A stretch of 50,430 nucleotides of DNA, taken from Caryophanales bacterium UBA4100 (GTDB lineage Bacteria; Bacillota; Bacilli; Paenibacillales; UBA4045). The position numbers and the translations under genes were made by a program. Below the pieces are notes generated by a model that saw nothing but the letters and a program-made list of their open reading frames with translations, searched no databases and was not told the DNA's origin. The stretch covers positions 1 through 50,430 of the forward strand of contig DFXU01000055.1 of NCBI GenBank assembly GCA_002383285.1, written 5' to 3'. Positions 41,317 to 50,248 of the stretch are shown in pieces. Within the stretch, counting starts at the first letter, position 1; each line of letters begins with the position of its first letter.

Positions 41317-43200
41317 GTGGCACATGCACATCAAGTTAAGCGTTATCGCGGGATTATGGATTGGCTTACAACGGTCGACCATAAGAAAATTGGAATACTA
41401 TATTTAATTGGCGGTGGGTTCTTCTTCCTAGTAGGGGGATTTGAAGCACTACTAATTCGAATCCAGCTAATGTTTCCTGAGATGGGCTTTATTCCTGCTC
41501 ATACTTTTAATGAATTTATAACGATGCATGGCACGACAATGATCTTCTTTGCAGCGATGCCTTTAATCTTCGCTTTTATGAATGCCATTGTTCCCCTACA
41601 GATAGGAGCGAGGGACGTCGCATTTCCATTCGTGAATGCGCTTGGCTTCTGGTTATTCTTCTTAGGAGGCATATTGCTCAATGCGAGCTGGTTACTCGGT
41701 GCAGTTCCAGACGCAGGATGGACGGCGTATGTTCCATTGTCAGGACCTGATTATGGTAGCGGCGGTGTAAACTTCTATGTATTAGGTTTGCAAATTGCCG
41801 GTATTGGTACACTTATCGGTGGTATTAATTTTCTTGTAACGATTATTAATATGCGCGCTCCAGGAATGAGCTTTATGCGTATGCCATTGTTTACATGGAC
41901 CGCATTTATTACCTCAGCACTTATTCTCTTCGCCTTCCCTGCAATAACAGTGGGACTAGTGTTATTGATGTTTGACCGTTTGTTCGGGGCTAACTTCTTC
42001 GATCCCGCTATGGGTGGTAACGTTGTACTCTGGCAGCATCTGTTCTGGATTTTTGGGCATCCTGAAGTATATATCTTGATTCTTCCTGCCTTTGGTATTA
42101 TCTCTGAGATTGTATCTACATTCGCGAGTAAGCGTTTGTTCGGATATAGCTCAATGGTGTTCGCTACCGTATTAATTGGCTTCCTTGGTTTCATGGTGTG
42201 GGCGCATCATATGTTCACAACGGGACTTGGACCAGTGGCGAATTCATTGTTCTCCATCGCAACGATGCTTATCGCCGTTCCAACGGGTATTAAGATCTTT
42301 AACTGGATCTTCACGCTATGGGGTGGACATATACGATTCACAACAGCTAGCTTGTTCGCGATGAGCTTCATTCCTACGTTTGTTATGGGTGGTATTACCG
42401 GAGTTATGTTAGCTGTAGCGCCTGCAGACTTCCAATTCCATGACACATACTTCGTTGTTGCTCACTTCCACTATGTAATTGTGGGTGGATTAATGCTCGG
42501 CATATTCGCAGGAATTTTCTACTGGTGGCCGAAGATGTTCGGTCGCATGTTAGATGAGACGCTAGGAAAGTGGTTTTTCTGGTTATTCTTTATTGGTTTC
42601 CACCTTACGTTCTTCATTCAGCATATCTTAGGGCTGCAAGGGATGCCTCGTCGTGTATTCACATACATGGGCGGACAGGGCTGGGATATATCAAACTTCA
42701 TTAGTACGATCGGTGCGTTTTTCATGACTATTGGTACGATCGTGTTCTTAATTAATGTGGTTATCACTTCTAATAAACCAAAGGGTGCTCCCGCAGATCC
42801 TTGGGATGGTCGTACCTTGGAATGGACAATACCGTCACCTCCTCCGGAATATAATTTCAAGCAAACACCGATCGTGCGTGGTCTTGATGCATTATGGGTA
42901 GAGAAGAGTGAAGGTCGTACAGAGATGACTCCTGCTGAGCCAGTTGGTTCTATTCATATGCCATCAGCGTCTATCTTACCGCTTATCATGTCCGTAGGAT
43001 TATTCATAGCCGGGTTTGGGTTCATGTATGCCAATAATCCGTTTGAGAACACATTCTTATTGTTCATATTCGAGAATTATATACTGGCAATTGGTGGTGT
43101 AGGCATTACACTTGTCTGCATGTTCCTAAGATCAATTTACGATGACGCAGGTTTCCATATTGAGCCTGAAGAGCAAGAAGAGAAGGGGGCACGAGTATGA
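41317..43200 (+). CDS. ctaD: cytochrome c oxidase subunit I
   Basis: A 627-residue haem-copper subunit with twelve or more TM helices. Motifs: low-spin haem His in FNEFITMHGTTM, CuB/cross-linked His-Tyr in LFWIFGHPEVYILILPAFG, HHMFTTGL, and high-spin haem His in HDTYFVVAHFHYV. It carries the K-channel and pump residues of A-type oxidases. The start is GTG 41317 with AGGAGG 8 bp upstream. The stop overlaps the next start by 4 bp. It reduces oxygen at the haem a3-CuB site. Confidence 0.97.
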   Translation: MAHAHQVKRYRGIMDWLTTVDHKKIGILYLIGGGFFFLVGGFEALLIRIQLMFPEMGFIPAHTFNEFITMHGTTMIFFAAMPLIFAFMNAIVPLQIGARDVAFPFVNALGFWLFFLGGILLNASWLLGAVPDAGWTAYVPLSGPDYGSGGVNFYVLGLQIAGIGTLIGGINFLVTIINMRAPGMSFMRMPLFTWTAFITSALILFAFPAITVGLVLLMFDRLFGANFFDPAMGGNVVLWQHLFWIFGHPEVYILILPAFGIISEIVSTFASKRLFGYSSMVFATVLIGFLGFMVWAHHMFTTGLGPVANSLFSIATMLIAVPTGIKIFNWIFTLWGGHIRFTTASLFAMSFIPTFVMGGITGVMLAVAPADFQFHDTYFVVAHFHYVIVGGLMLGIFAGIFYWWPKMFGRMLDETLGKWFFWLFFIGFHLTFFIQHILGLQGMPRRVFTYMGGQGWDISNFISTIGAFFMTIGTIVFLINVVITSNKPKGAPADPWDGRTLEWTIPSPPPEYNFKQTPIVRGLDALWVEKSEGRTEMTPAEPVGSIHMPSASILPLIMSVGLFIAGFGFMYANNPFENTFLLFIFENYILAIGGVGITLVCMFLRSIYDDAGFHIEPEEQEEKGARV

Positions 43201-43823
43201 GCGCCGTAGATCATTCACACGCACATAGCGGGCAGCTCCCGCCAAATCCGGAGGCTGCAACCTTAGAGGGCCGCAATAAAATACTGGGCTTCTGGTTATT
43301 CCTTGGAGGCGAAACAGTTCTATTCGGTACATTATTCGCAACCTTCCTAGCTCTACGTGGTCAAATATTGGATGGTCCAACGGAAGCGCATCTGTATAAG
43401 CTGGCAACAGTTGCTATCGCGACCTTCATCCTATTAACCTCGAGTATGACTAGTGTATTAGCTATACAGGCAATGCATCGTCACGATAGAAAGGGTATTC
43501 AGCTTTGGCTAGGTATTACTGTTCTATTCGGATTAGCTTTCCTTGGATTAGAAATATACGAGTTTTTTGAGTATGTACATGAAGGACATGTGTTTACTGG
43601 AAGTGCGTATAGCTCAGCATTCTATACATTAGTCGGATTTCATGGAGCACATGTACTATTCGGTGTTATCTGGATTGGTATCATAATGGCTCAGCTATCG
43701 AAAAAAGGACTCACCGTTGTAACAGCACCTAAGGTATATGTTGCGGCGCTCTATTGGCACTTTGTTGACTTGGTATGGGTATTTATCTTTACCGTGGTTT
43801 ATCTGATGGGAAAGGTAGGTTAA
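43197..43823 (+). CDS. ctaE: cytochrome c oxidase subunit III
   Basis: A 208-residue subunit III with five TM helices (NKILGFWLFLGGETVLFGTLFATFLALRGQ; TFILLTSSMTSVLAIQAM; LGITVLFGLAFLGLEIYEFFEYVHEGH; ALYWHFVDLVWVFIFTVVYLMG). The last helix carries the conserved WHFVDLVWVF block. ATG 43197 overlaps the ctaD stop. Subunit III stabilises the oxidase core and proton uptake. Confidence 0.95.
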   Translation: MSAVDHSHAHSGQLPPNPEAATLEGRNKILGFWLFLGGETVLFGTLFATFLALRGQILDGPTEAHLYKLATVAIATFILLTSSMTSVLAIQAMHRHDRKGIQLWLGITVLFGLAFLGLEIYEFFEYVHEGHVFTGSAYSSAFYTLVGFHGAHVLFGVIWIGIIMAQLSKKGLTVVTAPKVYVAALYWHFVDLVWVFIFTVVYLMGKVG

Positions 43824-43828
43824 CTTTA

Positions 43829-44161
43829 ATGGCAACGGAACAACATGCTACAGGAGAAGCACCAGATACAATTAAACGTAAGTCTGTTCACGAAGGTCCC
43901 AGAAATCACTTTCTAGCTTTTGGATTATCACTGTTATTAACATTGCTGGCATTCATCGCCATCTTCTATCAAGATGTGTTGGAAACTTGGTTCTTGCTTT
44001 CGTTCATCGTGCTACTTGCAATTCTGCAAGCTACCATTCAGGCGGTATTCTGGATGCACTTGAAAGATCCGGGACATAGGCAGCAACGAATATTCCTTGT
44101 TGGTGGTGTAATCATTGCAGTAACTGCAGTAGTCATGTCAGTATACTGGGTTTGGTGGTAA
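43829..44161 (+). CDS. ctaF: cytochrome c oxidase subunit IV
   Basis: A 110-residue subunit with three TM helices (FLAFGLSLLLTLLAFIAIFYQ; WFLLSFIVLLAILQATIQAVFWMHLKD; RIFLVGGVIIAVTAVVMSVYWVWW) and the conserved WMHLKDP. ATG 43829 is chosen 5 bp after ctaE; the upstream in-frame start at 43775 lies in ctaE. It is followed by a strong terminator. Confidence 0.93.
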   Translation: MATEQHATGEAPDTIKRKSVHEGPRNHFLAFGLSLLLTLLAFIAIFYQDVLETWFLLSFIVLLAILQATIQAVFWMHLKDPGHRQQRIFLVGGVIIAVTAVVMSVYWVWW

Positions 44162-44169
44162 AGATTATG

Positions 44170-44198
44170 AGGAGCAAATTTCGCATTTGCTCCTTTTT
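44170..44198 (+). terminator. terminator after ctaF
   Basis: AGGAGCAAAT pairs with ATTTGCTCC across TTCGC, followed by TTTTTCTTTT. It separates ctaCDEF from ctaG. A possible ctaG promoter (TTGCTC, 18 bp, TACAAT at 44212) overlaps it. Confidence 0.85.
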
Positions 44199-44233
44199 CT
44201 TTTAACAAAGTACAATAGAGAGGAGATAAAATC

Positions 44234-45142
44234 ATGTTTGGTATGTCTGAATTTGGCTTGCGTGCGCTTTGGAGTCCAACCATGTTAATTGTTATTACTA
44301 TCATTGCAGTCCTATATATATTAGCGGTTGATCAGTTTCGAGTTAGATGGTTTAAGGATTCCACACCTGTCCCGATTGGGAAGAAGATAGCGATGCTGTC
44401 TGGATTAGCAATCTATTATTTCGCGCAGGGTGGTCCGTTAGATTTGTTAGGTCATCTCGTATTTAGCATGCATATGCTGTCCATGTCATTATCGTATCTA
44501 GTTGTTCCACCGTTGATCATATATGGAACGCCAGATTGGATGCTGAGACGCGTGCTTAGCGTTCCCCAGATAGGGAAGCTTGTCCGGAGCATAACGAATC
44601 CGATACTAACGCTCGTTCTATTCAATATACTATTCTCGATGTACCATTTACCATCTGTACTGGATTATGTCATGACTCACTTTGTCGTTCATAAGCTGTT
44701 CTTCACTGCGTTATTAATTTCCGCATTCATGATGTGGTGGAACGTAGTGTGTCCACTTCCGGAATATACTCGTTTGAATGAAGTGAAGAAAATGGGCTAT
44801 ATCTTTGCGAATGGTGTACTGCTAACTCCTGCCTGTGCTTTAATTATATTCGCTGATTCCACATTGTACGCTACTTATTCAGATCCAGCTATCTGGGCTA
44901 AGGCGCTTGGATATTGTGTTCCACTAGGTTCTGATGTTATTCTATCTATGTTCAGTGGTCCTGGTGAATTTGCAATTATGCCTCCGCTAGATGATCAACA
45001 ATTCGGTGGAGTCATGATGAAGCTGATGCAAGAACTGATGTACGGTGCAATCCTGTTCTATATATTCATGAATTGGTTCCGCAAGGATAAAGAATCGAAG
45101 AGCATTGACCCTATTGATTCTTTACATTTAGTAAAAAATTAA
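44234..45142 (+). CDS. ctaG: cytochrome c oxidase assembly factor CtaG
   Basis: A 302-residue membrane protein with about seven TM helices and the CtaG_2 (DUF1404) family blocks LDLLGHLVFSMHMLSMSLSYLVVPPLIIYGTPDWML, LSMYHLP and LMQELMYGAILF. His residues in GHLVFSMHM could handle copper. It is needed for CuB/oxidase assembly in Bacillus. GAGAGGAGA precedes ATG 44234. It lies directly after the oxidase subunit genes but beyond a terminator, so it may be only partly cotranscribed. Confidence 0.92.
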   Translation: MFGMSEFGLRALWSPTMLIVITIIAVLYILAVDQFRVRWFKDSTPVPIGKKIAMLSGLAIYYFAQGGPLDLLGHLVFSMHMLSMSLSYLVVPPLIIYGTPDWMLRRVLSVPQIGKLVRSITNPILTLVLFNILFSMYHLPSVLDYVMTHFVVHKLFFTALLISAFMMWWNVVCPLPEYTRLNEVKKMGYIFANGVLLTPACALIIFADSTLYATYSDPAIWAKALGYCVPLGSDVILSMFSGPGEFAIMPPLDDQQFGGVMMKLMQELMYGAILFYIFMNWFRKDKESKSIDPIDSLHLVKN

Positions 45143-45184
45143 CTTCTTGCTTTCGTAACAATCAAAAACTTTGAGGTGATTTTC

Positions 45185-45646
45185 ATGGAGCTCCAGCAGT
45201 TAATGCCTTTGATTAGTACGATCTGTATAGCAATCAGTGGAACATTGGTCGCTATTGGGTGGTATATGATTATGAAAGGTAGAAGAGAGACTCATCAACG
45301 ATTTATGGTAGCAGGGGCACTATTCGCCACACTGTTCTTCATTATCTATGTGAGTAAGACCGTCTTTGTTGGTAGTACGAAGTTCGGTGGCCCAGAAGAC
45401 CTGAAGTTCGTTTATCTTATCTTCCTACTCTTCCATATTACGCTTGCAACAACTGCTGCTGTATTCGGAGTTATCACCCTATATCTTGCCAAGAATAAAC
45501 GATTTATGAAGCATAAGAAGCTTGGACGTTACACGGCTACCATGTGGCTAATTACAGCGCCAACAGGCATTCTAGTATATATTCTACTCTATGTGCTGTA
45601 CCCAGGCGGCGAAAGCGGCGGGCTTATAGATGCGATAATCGGATAG
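45185..45646 (+). CDS. ctaM: DUF420 membrane protein (CtaM/YozB-like)
   Basis: A 153-residue protein with four TM helices (LISTICIAISGTLVAIGWYMI; FMVAGALFATLFFIIYVSKTV; LIFLLFHITLATTAAVFGVITLYLA; ATMWLITAPTGILVYILLYVL) and His-containing segments typical of DUF420, proposed to help haem-copper oxidase maturation. ATG 45185 has GAGGTG at 45173-45178; the GTG at 45176 lies within that site. It is probably cotranscribed with ctaG and ends at a terminator. Confidence 0.83.
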   Translation: MELQQLMPLISTICIAISGTLVAIGWYMIMKGRRETHQRFMVAGALFATLFFIIYVSKTVFVGSTKFGGPEDLKFVYLIFLLFHITLATTAAVFGVITLYLAKNKRFMKHKKLGRYTATMWLITAPTGILVYILLYVLYPGGESGGLIDAIIG

Positions 45647-45663
45647 AGGTAATTTGAATGTAT

Positions 45664-45690
45664 AAGCTCGGACTTAGGTCCGGGCTTTCT
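45664..45690 (+). terminator. terminator after DUF420 gene
   Basis: AAGCTCGGAC pairs with GTCCGGGCTT (one mismatch) around TTAG, followed by TCTTATTTATT. Confidence 0.75.
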
Positions 45691-45834
45691 TATTTATTAC
45701 CTTATTATAGAGTGGATGAGCGCATGATTGTACAGAGGGCTTTTTATCGTGATTATTCTTAGAGATTTTTTTTATAGCAAGTTTGCAGCTAATATACTAA
45801 TATATTTCTAACCTATTAGAAAGCAGGAATTATT

Positions 45835-47862
45835 ATGTCGAAGACTCAGCAGGATATCTCGCACAACTTCCATTCAAGAAATCGCAGAAGCTCGTTAACA
45901 GCTCAGTTACTTCTGTTGATTCTGCTAGTTTTCGTTGTGCCATCAGTTTTATTAGGTATGTATTCGTATAAAGCATTGGAAAGCAAGCTAGAGGGCTCTG
46001 AAAGAGAACGGATTGTGAATAGTAGTCAGGCTGCCTTCAAATTATTGAATGGACTTGACAATTTATTAGGTGTGACGAAGACAAACTCATATTGGGAAGA
46101 TCATCGTATTGCAGTTGAATCTGGTGAAGCTGCTTGGATTGAGGAGAATGTACTTGTTGCGACGGATATCGTGCCTCATCTGAGCTTTGTTGCGAGTGTA
46201 AACTTAGCTGGGAAAATTGTGGCACAGACAGGAGATATTCCAGATTTCATGGATCAGATTTCTAATCTTGGGATTCTAGAACGCTTTAAGACGGAACCTG
46301 AATTCTCAGGGCTTATCATGACTTCCAAAGGTCTAGCTGTTATGGCAATTGCCCCCATTACTGATGATTCCGGTGAACGGACTCCAGCAGGCTTACTTAT
46401 CTTTGGACGACTCTTAGATGACGATGCGTTACTTGATTTGAAGGAAACTTTGGGTGTCGATATTGCATTGCTCCCCGAGGGTGGGACTCTCATTAGTAGT
46501 GATGCTGATCTGGCGGAAGGCAGTCTTAAGGGACACATCTCAGCTGCGATGAAAGATGAGCATATGGATGTATTCAGTTCATACAAGAAGAATGGGATTA
46601 AACAGATTGAGGTGATTGTACCGTTCGTTGATTTTGCAGGTAAGCCTCGTGGTGTACTATTCGTGGGTAGTCCTTCAGAAGCGAGTAGTGAGGTTTCAAC
46701 AATATTGCGGAATATTGGGTTTGCATTAGCTGCTATGCTATTGCTCATGTTAGTTATTCTAACTATCCTGATTCAGAATAGAATCATTAAACCCCTTCAT
46801 CACTTTGGCACTGTGCTAGGCGGAGTCTCTAATGGAGAATTAGTTGTTACGGTAAACGATCAATATAAGAATAGATCTGATGAGATTGGCAGCATCGCAA
46901 GTTCAGTGGATCGAATGATAGTGAATTTACGTTCATTGCTAAGTAAGATTAGTGATTCCTCTCAGCAAGTTGCAGCAACGGCAGGCCAGCTCTCATCGGC
47001 AGCCTCACAAACTTCGGATGCTACCCAACAATTAGCACGGTCAATCGAGACAATATCAAGCGGGGTTCAAGAGCAGGAGAGGCAAGGGCATGATATTGCA
47101 GCCGCGATGGAAGAAGTAGCAACGGGCATGGAGAATTTGTCGGATACCTCGAAGATCATAGCATCATCATCGGAGCATGCTGCGACAGAGGCCGAACAAG
47201 GTAACCGTTCAATTGAGAAGGTTATTAGCCAGATGGACATAATTAGCAACGCAGTTCATGAATCATCTGAGACAGTCCGTGTGCTTGGTGAACGTTCAGT
47301 TGAAATTGGTGAGATTGTTGATCTAATTACACAGGTCGCTTCTCGTACGAAGGTTTTAGCGCTTAATGCAGGAATTGAAGCGGCTAGAGCTGGTGAAGGT
47401 GGTAGAGGATTTACTGTAGTTGCAGGAGAGATTAGGAAGCTTGCTTCACAGGTTGAGGATTTCGCAAGCAGAATTGCTGATTTGATTGGTGCGGTTCAGT
47501 CAGAGGCGGGGTTAGCTGTAGCTTCAATGAAATCAGGTACTAAGGAGACGGAGGAAGGACTCCAGCTCGTACAGGCGGCAGGAGAAGCCTTTCAAGCGAT
47601 CTACAGCTCTGTTGGACAAGTGAGTACACAAATTCAACAAACTGCCAGCATTATTGGAAAGATCTCAACACGCGCGAGCCAAGTAACAATAGCTGTCCAT
47701 GAGACTGTTGATTTTGCAATAACGTCAACAATCCAATCAGAGAGTGCTGTTTCAACAACAGAAGAGCAGCTAGCTTCGATGGAAGAGATATCTACTTCAT
47801 CCGATTGGTTAGCCCGTATTGCTAATGAGCTTCAAGCTGAGATTAATAAGTTTAGGATCTAA
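45835..47862 (+). CDS. methyl-accepting chemotaxis protein with CHASE4-like sensor
   Basis: A 675-residue transmembrane chemoreceptor: TM1 (about 23-43), extracytoplasmic CHASE4-like ligand domain (about 45-290; TNSYWEDHRIAVESGEAAWIEE... FVASVNLAGKIVAQTG), TM2 (about 291-312), HAMP (about 313-366), signalling domain with the hairpin tip VLALNAGIEAARAGEGGRGFTVVAGEIRKLA and two methylation helices. Several Gln-Glu-rich heptads flank it. No C-terminal CheR pentapeptide is present. The start ATG 45835 has AGCAGGAA upstream. It would send its signal to the cell's CheA, encoded elsewhere; the CheA-like kinase at 5206-8172 lacks a CheW domain and is unlikely to be its partner. Confidence 0.92.
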   Translation: MSKTQQDISHNFHSRNRRSSLTAQLLLLILLVFVVPSVLLGMYSYKALESKLEGSERERIVNSSQAAFKLLNGLDNLLGVTKTNSYWEDHRIAVESGEAAWIEENVLVATDIVPHLSFVASVNLAGKIVAQTGDIPDFMDQISNLGILERFKTEPEFSGLIMTSKGLAVMAIAPITDDSGERTPAGLLIFGRLLDDDALLDLKETLGVDIALLPEGGTLISSDADLAEGSLKGHISAAMKDEHMDVFSSYKKNGIKQIEVIVPFVDFAGKPRGVLFVGSPSEASSEVSTILRNIGFALAAMLLLMLVILTILIQNRIIKPLHHFGTVLGGVSNGELVVTVNDQYKNRSDEIGSIASSVDRMIVNLRSLLSKISDSSQQVAATAGQLSSAASQTSDATQQLARSIETISSGVQEQERQGHDIAAAMEEVATGMENLSDTSKIIASSSEHAATEAEQGNRSIEKVISQMDIISNAVHESSETVRVLGERSVEIGEIVDLITQVASRTKVLALNAGIEAARAGEGGRGFTVVAGEIRKLASQVEDFASRIADLIGAVQSEAGLAVASMKSGTKETEEGLQLVQAAGEAFQAIYSSVGQVSTQIQQTASIIGKISTRASQVTIAVHETVDFAITSTIQSESAVSTTEEQLASMEEISTSSDWLARIANELQAEINKFRI

Positions 47863-47883
47863 TATGCTAGATAATGAAACGTA

Positions 47884-47911
47884 TTGGCGTAAAAAACGTA
47901 TGTTTGATAAT
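47884..47911 (+). promoter_or_regulatory. candidate promoter for the NatAB-type genes
   Basis: TTGGCG (47884-47889), 16-bp spacer, GATAAT (47906-47911), about 55 bp upstream of the ABC ATPase start. Moderate match to sigma-A. Confidence 0.4.
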
Positions 47912-47966
47912 CGTATAAATTTTGTAAGAATCTAGAAAATAATAAAACGTGGAGATGATTAAAGGC

Positions 47967-48872
47967 ATGCTACCCTTAACGTTGCAGGATGTCACGAAGG
48001 TCTATGGAAATACGACAGCAGTGGATAACATCAATATTGAGGTCGGTCGCGGAGAAATTTATGCGCTGTTAGGTGCGAATGGTGCGGGGAAGACAACAAC
48101 GATGCGAATGGTGCTGGGGCTTATTAATCCTGATTCGGGTCGGATTCGTTACGAGGGCAAGAATTATACGCATGATGTACTGAAGACGCTTGGTTATTTG
48201 CCAGAAGAACGAGGACTGTATCCTAAGGTTCGTGTATGTGACCAAATTCATTATCTTGCCCAATTGAAGGGGATGAAGAAGAAGGACGCCGATCGTAATC
48301 TGAAGGAATGGCTGGAGAAATTCGCAGTTCCCGAATATTACAATAAGAGGGTCGAAGAGCTATCCAAGGGAAATCAGCAGAAAATTCAATTCATAGCAGC
48401 GATTATCCATAGACCAAGTATTCTTGTTCTTGATGAAGCCTTCAGCGGGCTTGACCCGGTGAATGTAGAGCTCTTGAAGGATACTGTTAAGCACCTACGT
48501 GATGAGGGAGCTAGTATAGTGTTCTCAACACATCGGATGGAGCATGTAGAAGAGTTATGTCGCAATGTGTGTATTTTACATAAATCAAGAACAGTAATTA
48601 CAGGTAATCTGAAGGAGATTAAAAATTCCTTCCCAAAGGAACGTATTATGCTGAATACATTGGATGATGTAAATGGCTTGAGTGATATTGAGGGAATCGA
48701 TAAGGTGACTCGCCATGAATCTGGATATGAGCTGCATATGTCAAAGCCAGAGGCTGCTGGGCAGGTGTTGCGTAGAGCGATGGAGCAATCTACTGTTCAG
48801 CGATTCGAGATCATGGAGCCGACCTTGAATGAAATCTTCATAAAAGTGGTTGGGGGTGATCTGAATGAATAA
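47967..48872 (+). CDS. ABC transporter ATP-binding protein (NatA-like)
   Basis: A 301-residue ATPase of the export type: Walker A GANGAGKTT (36-44), Q-loop LPEERGLYPKV, signature LSKGNQQKIQF, Walker B ILVLDEAFSGLD, H-loop STHRM. The C-terminal extension of about 80 residues is typical of NatA-like subunits. ATG 47967 follows GTGGAG with 12-bp spacing; the nearer ATG at 47955 is too close. It overlaps the permease gene by 8 bp. Sodium or antibiotic efflux is proposed for relatives; the substrate here is unknown. Confidence 0.9.
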   Translation: MLPLTLQDVTKVYGNTTAVDNINIEVGRGEIYALLGANGAGKTTTMRMVLGLINPDSGRIRYEGKNYTHDVLKTLGYLPEERGLYPKVRVCDQIHYLAQLKGMKKKDADRNLKEWLEKFAVPEYYNKRVEELSKGNQQKIQFIAAIIHRPSILVLDEAFSGLDPVNVELLKDTVKHLRDEGASIVFSTHRMEHVEELCRNVCILHKSRTVITGNLKEIKNSFPKERIMLNTLDDVNGLSDIEGIDKVTRHESGYELHMSKPEAAGQVLRRAMEQSTVQRFEIMEPTLNEIFIKVVGGDLNE

Positions 48873-50148
48873 TCTATCTTCCGTTCTGCAATTCACGATT
48901 CGCAATAAATTTCGTTCTAAAGCCTTTATCATAACGACGATTATACTTGCATTAATCGTATCGATTGGAGTGAACGTTCCTTTCTTAATTACATTATTCC
49001 AATCGGACAAAGCTACCAATATTGGGATGCTAGCGGACACAGCGAATGTTGGAGAACAATTGAAGGTATATTATGATGCTGAGGAAAAAAAGGATATTAA
49101 TCTAATTATTTACCCTAGTGAAGGGTCAGCAGAAACGGATGAAGTAATGCTAAAGGGCAAAATTTCCGAGGGTGAAATTGAAGGATACTTGATAGCTTCT
49201 GAAGAGCTATCCTTCGGCTTTCCCATCATTACCTATCATTCGGAAGATACGATGGATTTCGGAACGATCAATAAGCTTCAGAATGGATTGCAGCAGGTGA
49301 AGCTGGGGATGGTCGTTCAGGATTTGGGATTATCTAAGGATCAGCTAACTACGCTTAGTTCACCAGTACAGATTGAGAAGGTTCAGATATCTACAACAGG
49401 TGAGGTAGGGGGTGGGAAGTCGGAGGAGCAGATTGCGGTGGCTTCAGTAATGGTATATGTTCTGATCATTCTGTTGTTCATGGCTGTCATGATTTCTGGA
49501 CAATTAATCGCGACCGAGATAACTGCTGAGAAGAGCTCGCGAGTGATGGAGATTCTCATTACGAGCGTCTCACCGTTAACGCAGATGTTCGGTAAGATCA
49601 TTGGCATGTTCACAGTGGCACTGTCGCAGATAGTTCTATTGGGAGCCGCTGTTGCGGTTAACCTTTCGTTTCCGCATAATCAGGATGCCCTCAAGGAGCT
49701 CGATATTAATCTATCTGACATTGATCCCATGCTGTTCACATACGCCATATTGTTCTTCCTAACAGGCTACTTCCTATATTCAACGATGTTCGCAGCAGTT
49801 GGCTCTATTGTTAGTCGTACCGAGGATTTGGGGCAAGCGATATTACCTATTACGATGCTTACAATGGTGGGGTATCTTATTGCAATCTACGGCATTCAAG
49901 ATCCGAATTCGACGCTAGTGTACGTTACATCATTCGTTCCATTCTTCTCGCCATTCATTATGTTCCTACGTATTGGTACAACGGAGCCAGCGATGTGGGA
50001 GGTTGTCCTGTCATTCGCTTTACTGATTGTTACAATCCTAGTTATTGGCTGGCTTGCAGCGAAGATATATCGTGCAGGCGTATTGATGTATGGCAAGCGT
50101 CCGAGCTTGAAGGAGCTTGTTAGAGCTATGAGGGCTTATAAGGCATAG
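48865..50148 (+). CDS. ABC-2 type permease (NatB-like)
   Basis: A 427-residue permease: TM1 (about 20-45), a large extracytoplasmic domain (about 45-185), then five TM helices (VYVLIILLFMAVMISGQLIA; IGMFTVALSQIVLLGAAVAVNLS; MLFTYAILFFLTGYFLYSTMFAAVGSIV; ILPITMLTMVGYLIAIYGI; VVLSFALLIVTILVIGWLAAKIY). The marker EITAEKSSRVMEILITSVSP is typical of NatB/YhaP-like ABC-2 exporters. It forms a pair with the preceding ATPase. Confidence 0.9.
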   Translation: MNNLSSVLQFTIRNKFRSKAFIITTIILALIVSIGVNVPFLITLFQSDKATNIGMLADTANVGEQLKVYYDAEEKKDINLIIYPSEGSAETDEVMLKGKISEGEIEGYLIASEELSFGFPIITYHSEDTMDFGTINKLQNGLQQVKLGMVVQDLGLSKDQLTTLSSPVQIEKVQISTTGEVGGGKSEEQIAVASVMVYVLIILLFMAVMISGQLIATEITAEKSSRVMEILITSVSPLTQMFGKIIGMFTVALSQIVLLGAAVAVNLSFPHNQDALKELDINLSDIDPMLFTYAILFFLTGYFLYSTMFAAVGSIVSRTEDLGQAILPITMLTMVGYLIAIYGIQDPNSTLVYVTSFVPFFSPFIMFLRIGTTEPAMWEVVLSFALLIVTILVIGWLAAKIYRAGVLMYGKRPSLKELVRAMRAYKA

Positions 50149-50211
50149 CGCATGTTCAATCAACACAACACACAATAAAATAAATATAATGTGATGATTT
50201 CGATTATATAC

Positions 50212-50248
50212 CCAGTTAGGTCAATCCCATGATCTAGCTGGTTTTTTA
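50212..50248 (+). terminator. terminator after the NatAB-type genes
   Basis: CCAGTTAG (50212-50219) pairs with CTAGCTGG (50234-50241, one G-T pair) and runs into TTTTTT. The remaining 180 bp to the window end show no clear gene. Confidence 0.75.

Noticed and set aside
45835..47862. Chemoreceptor as the input for the CheA-like kinase at 5206-8172
   Set aside because: The kinase lacks a CheW/P5 domain and has its own membrane sensor, and the genes are 38 kb apart.
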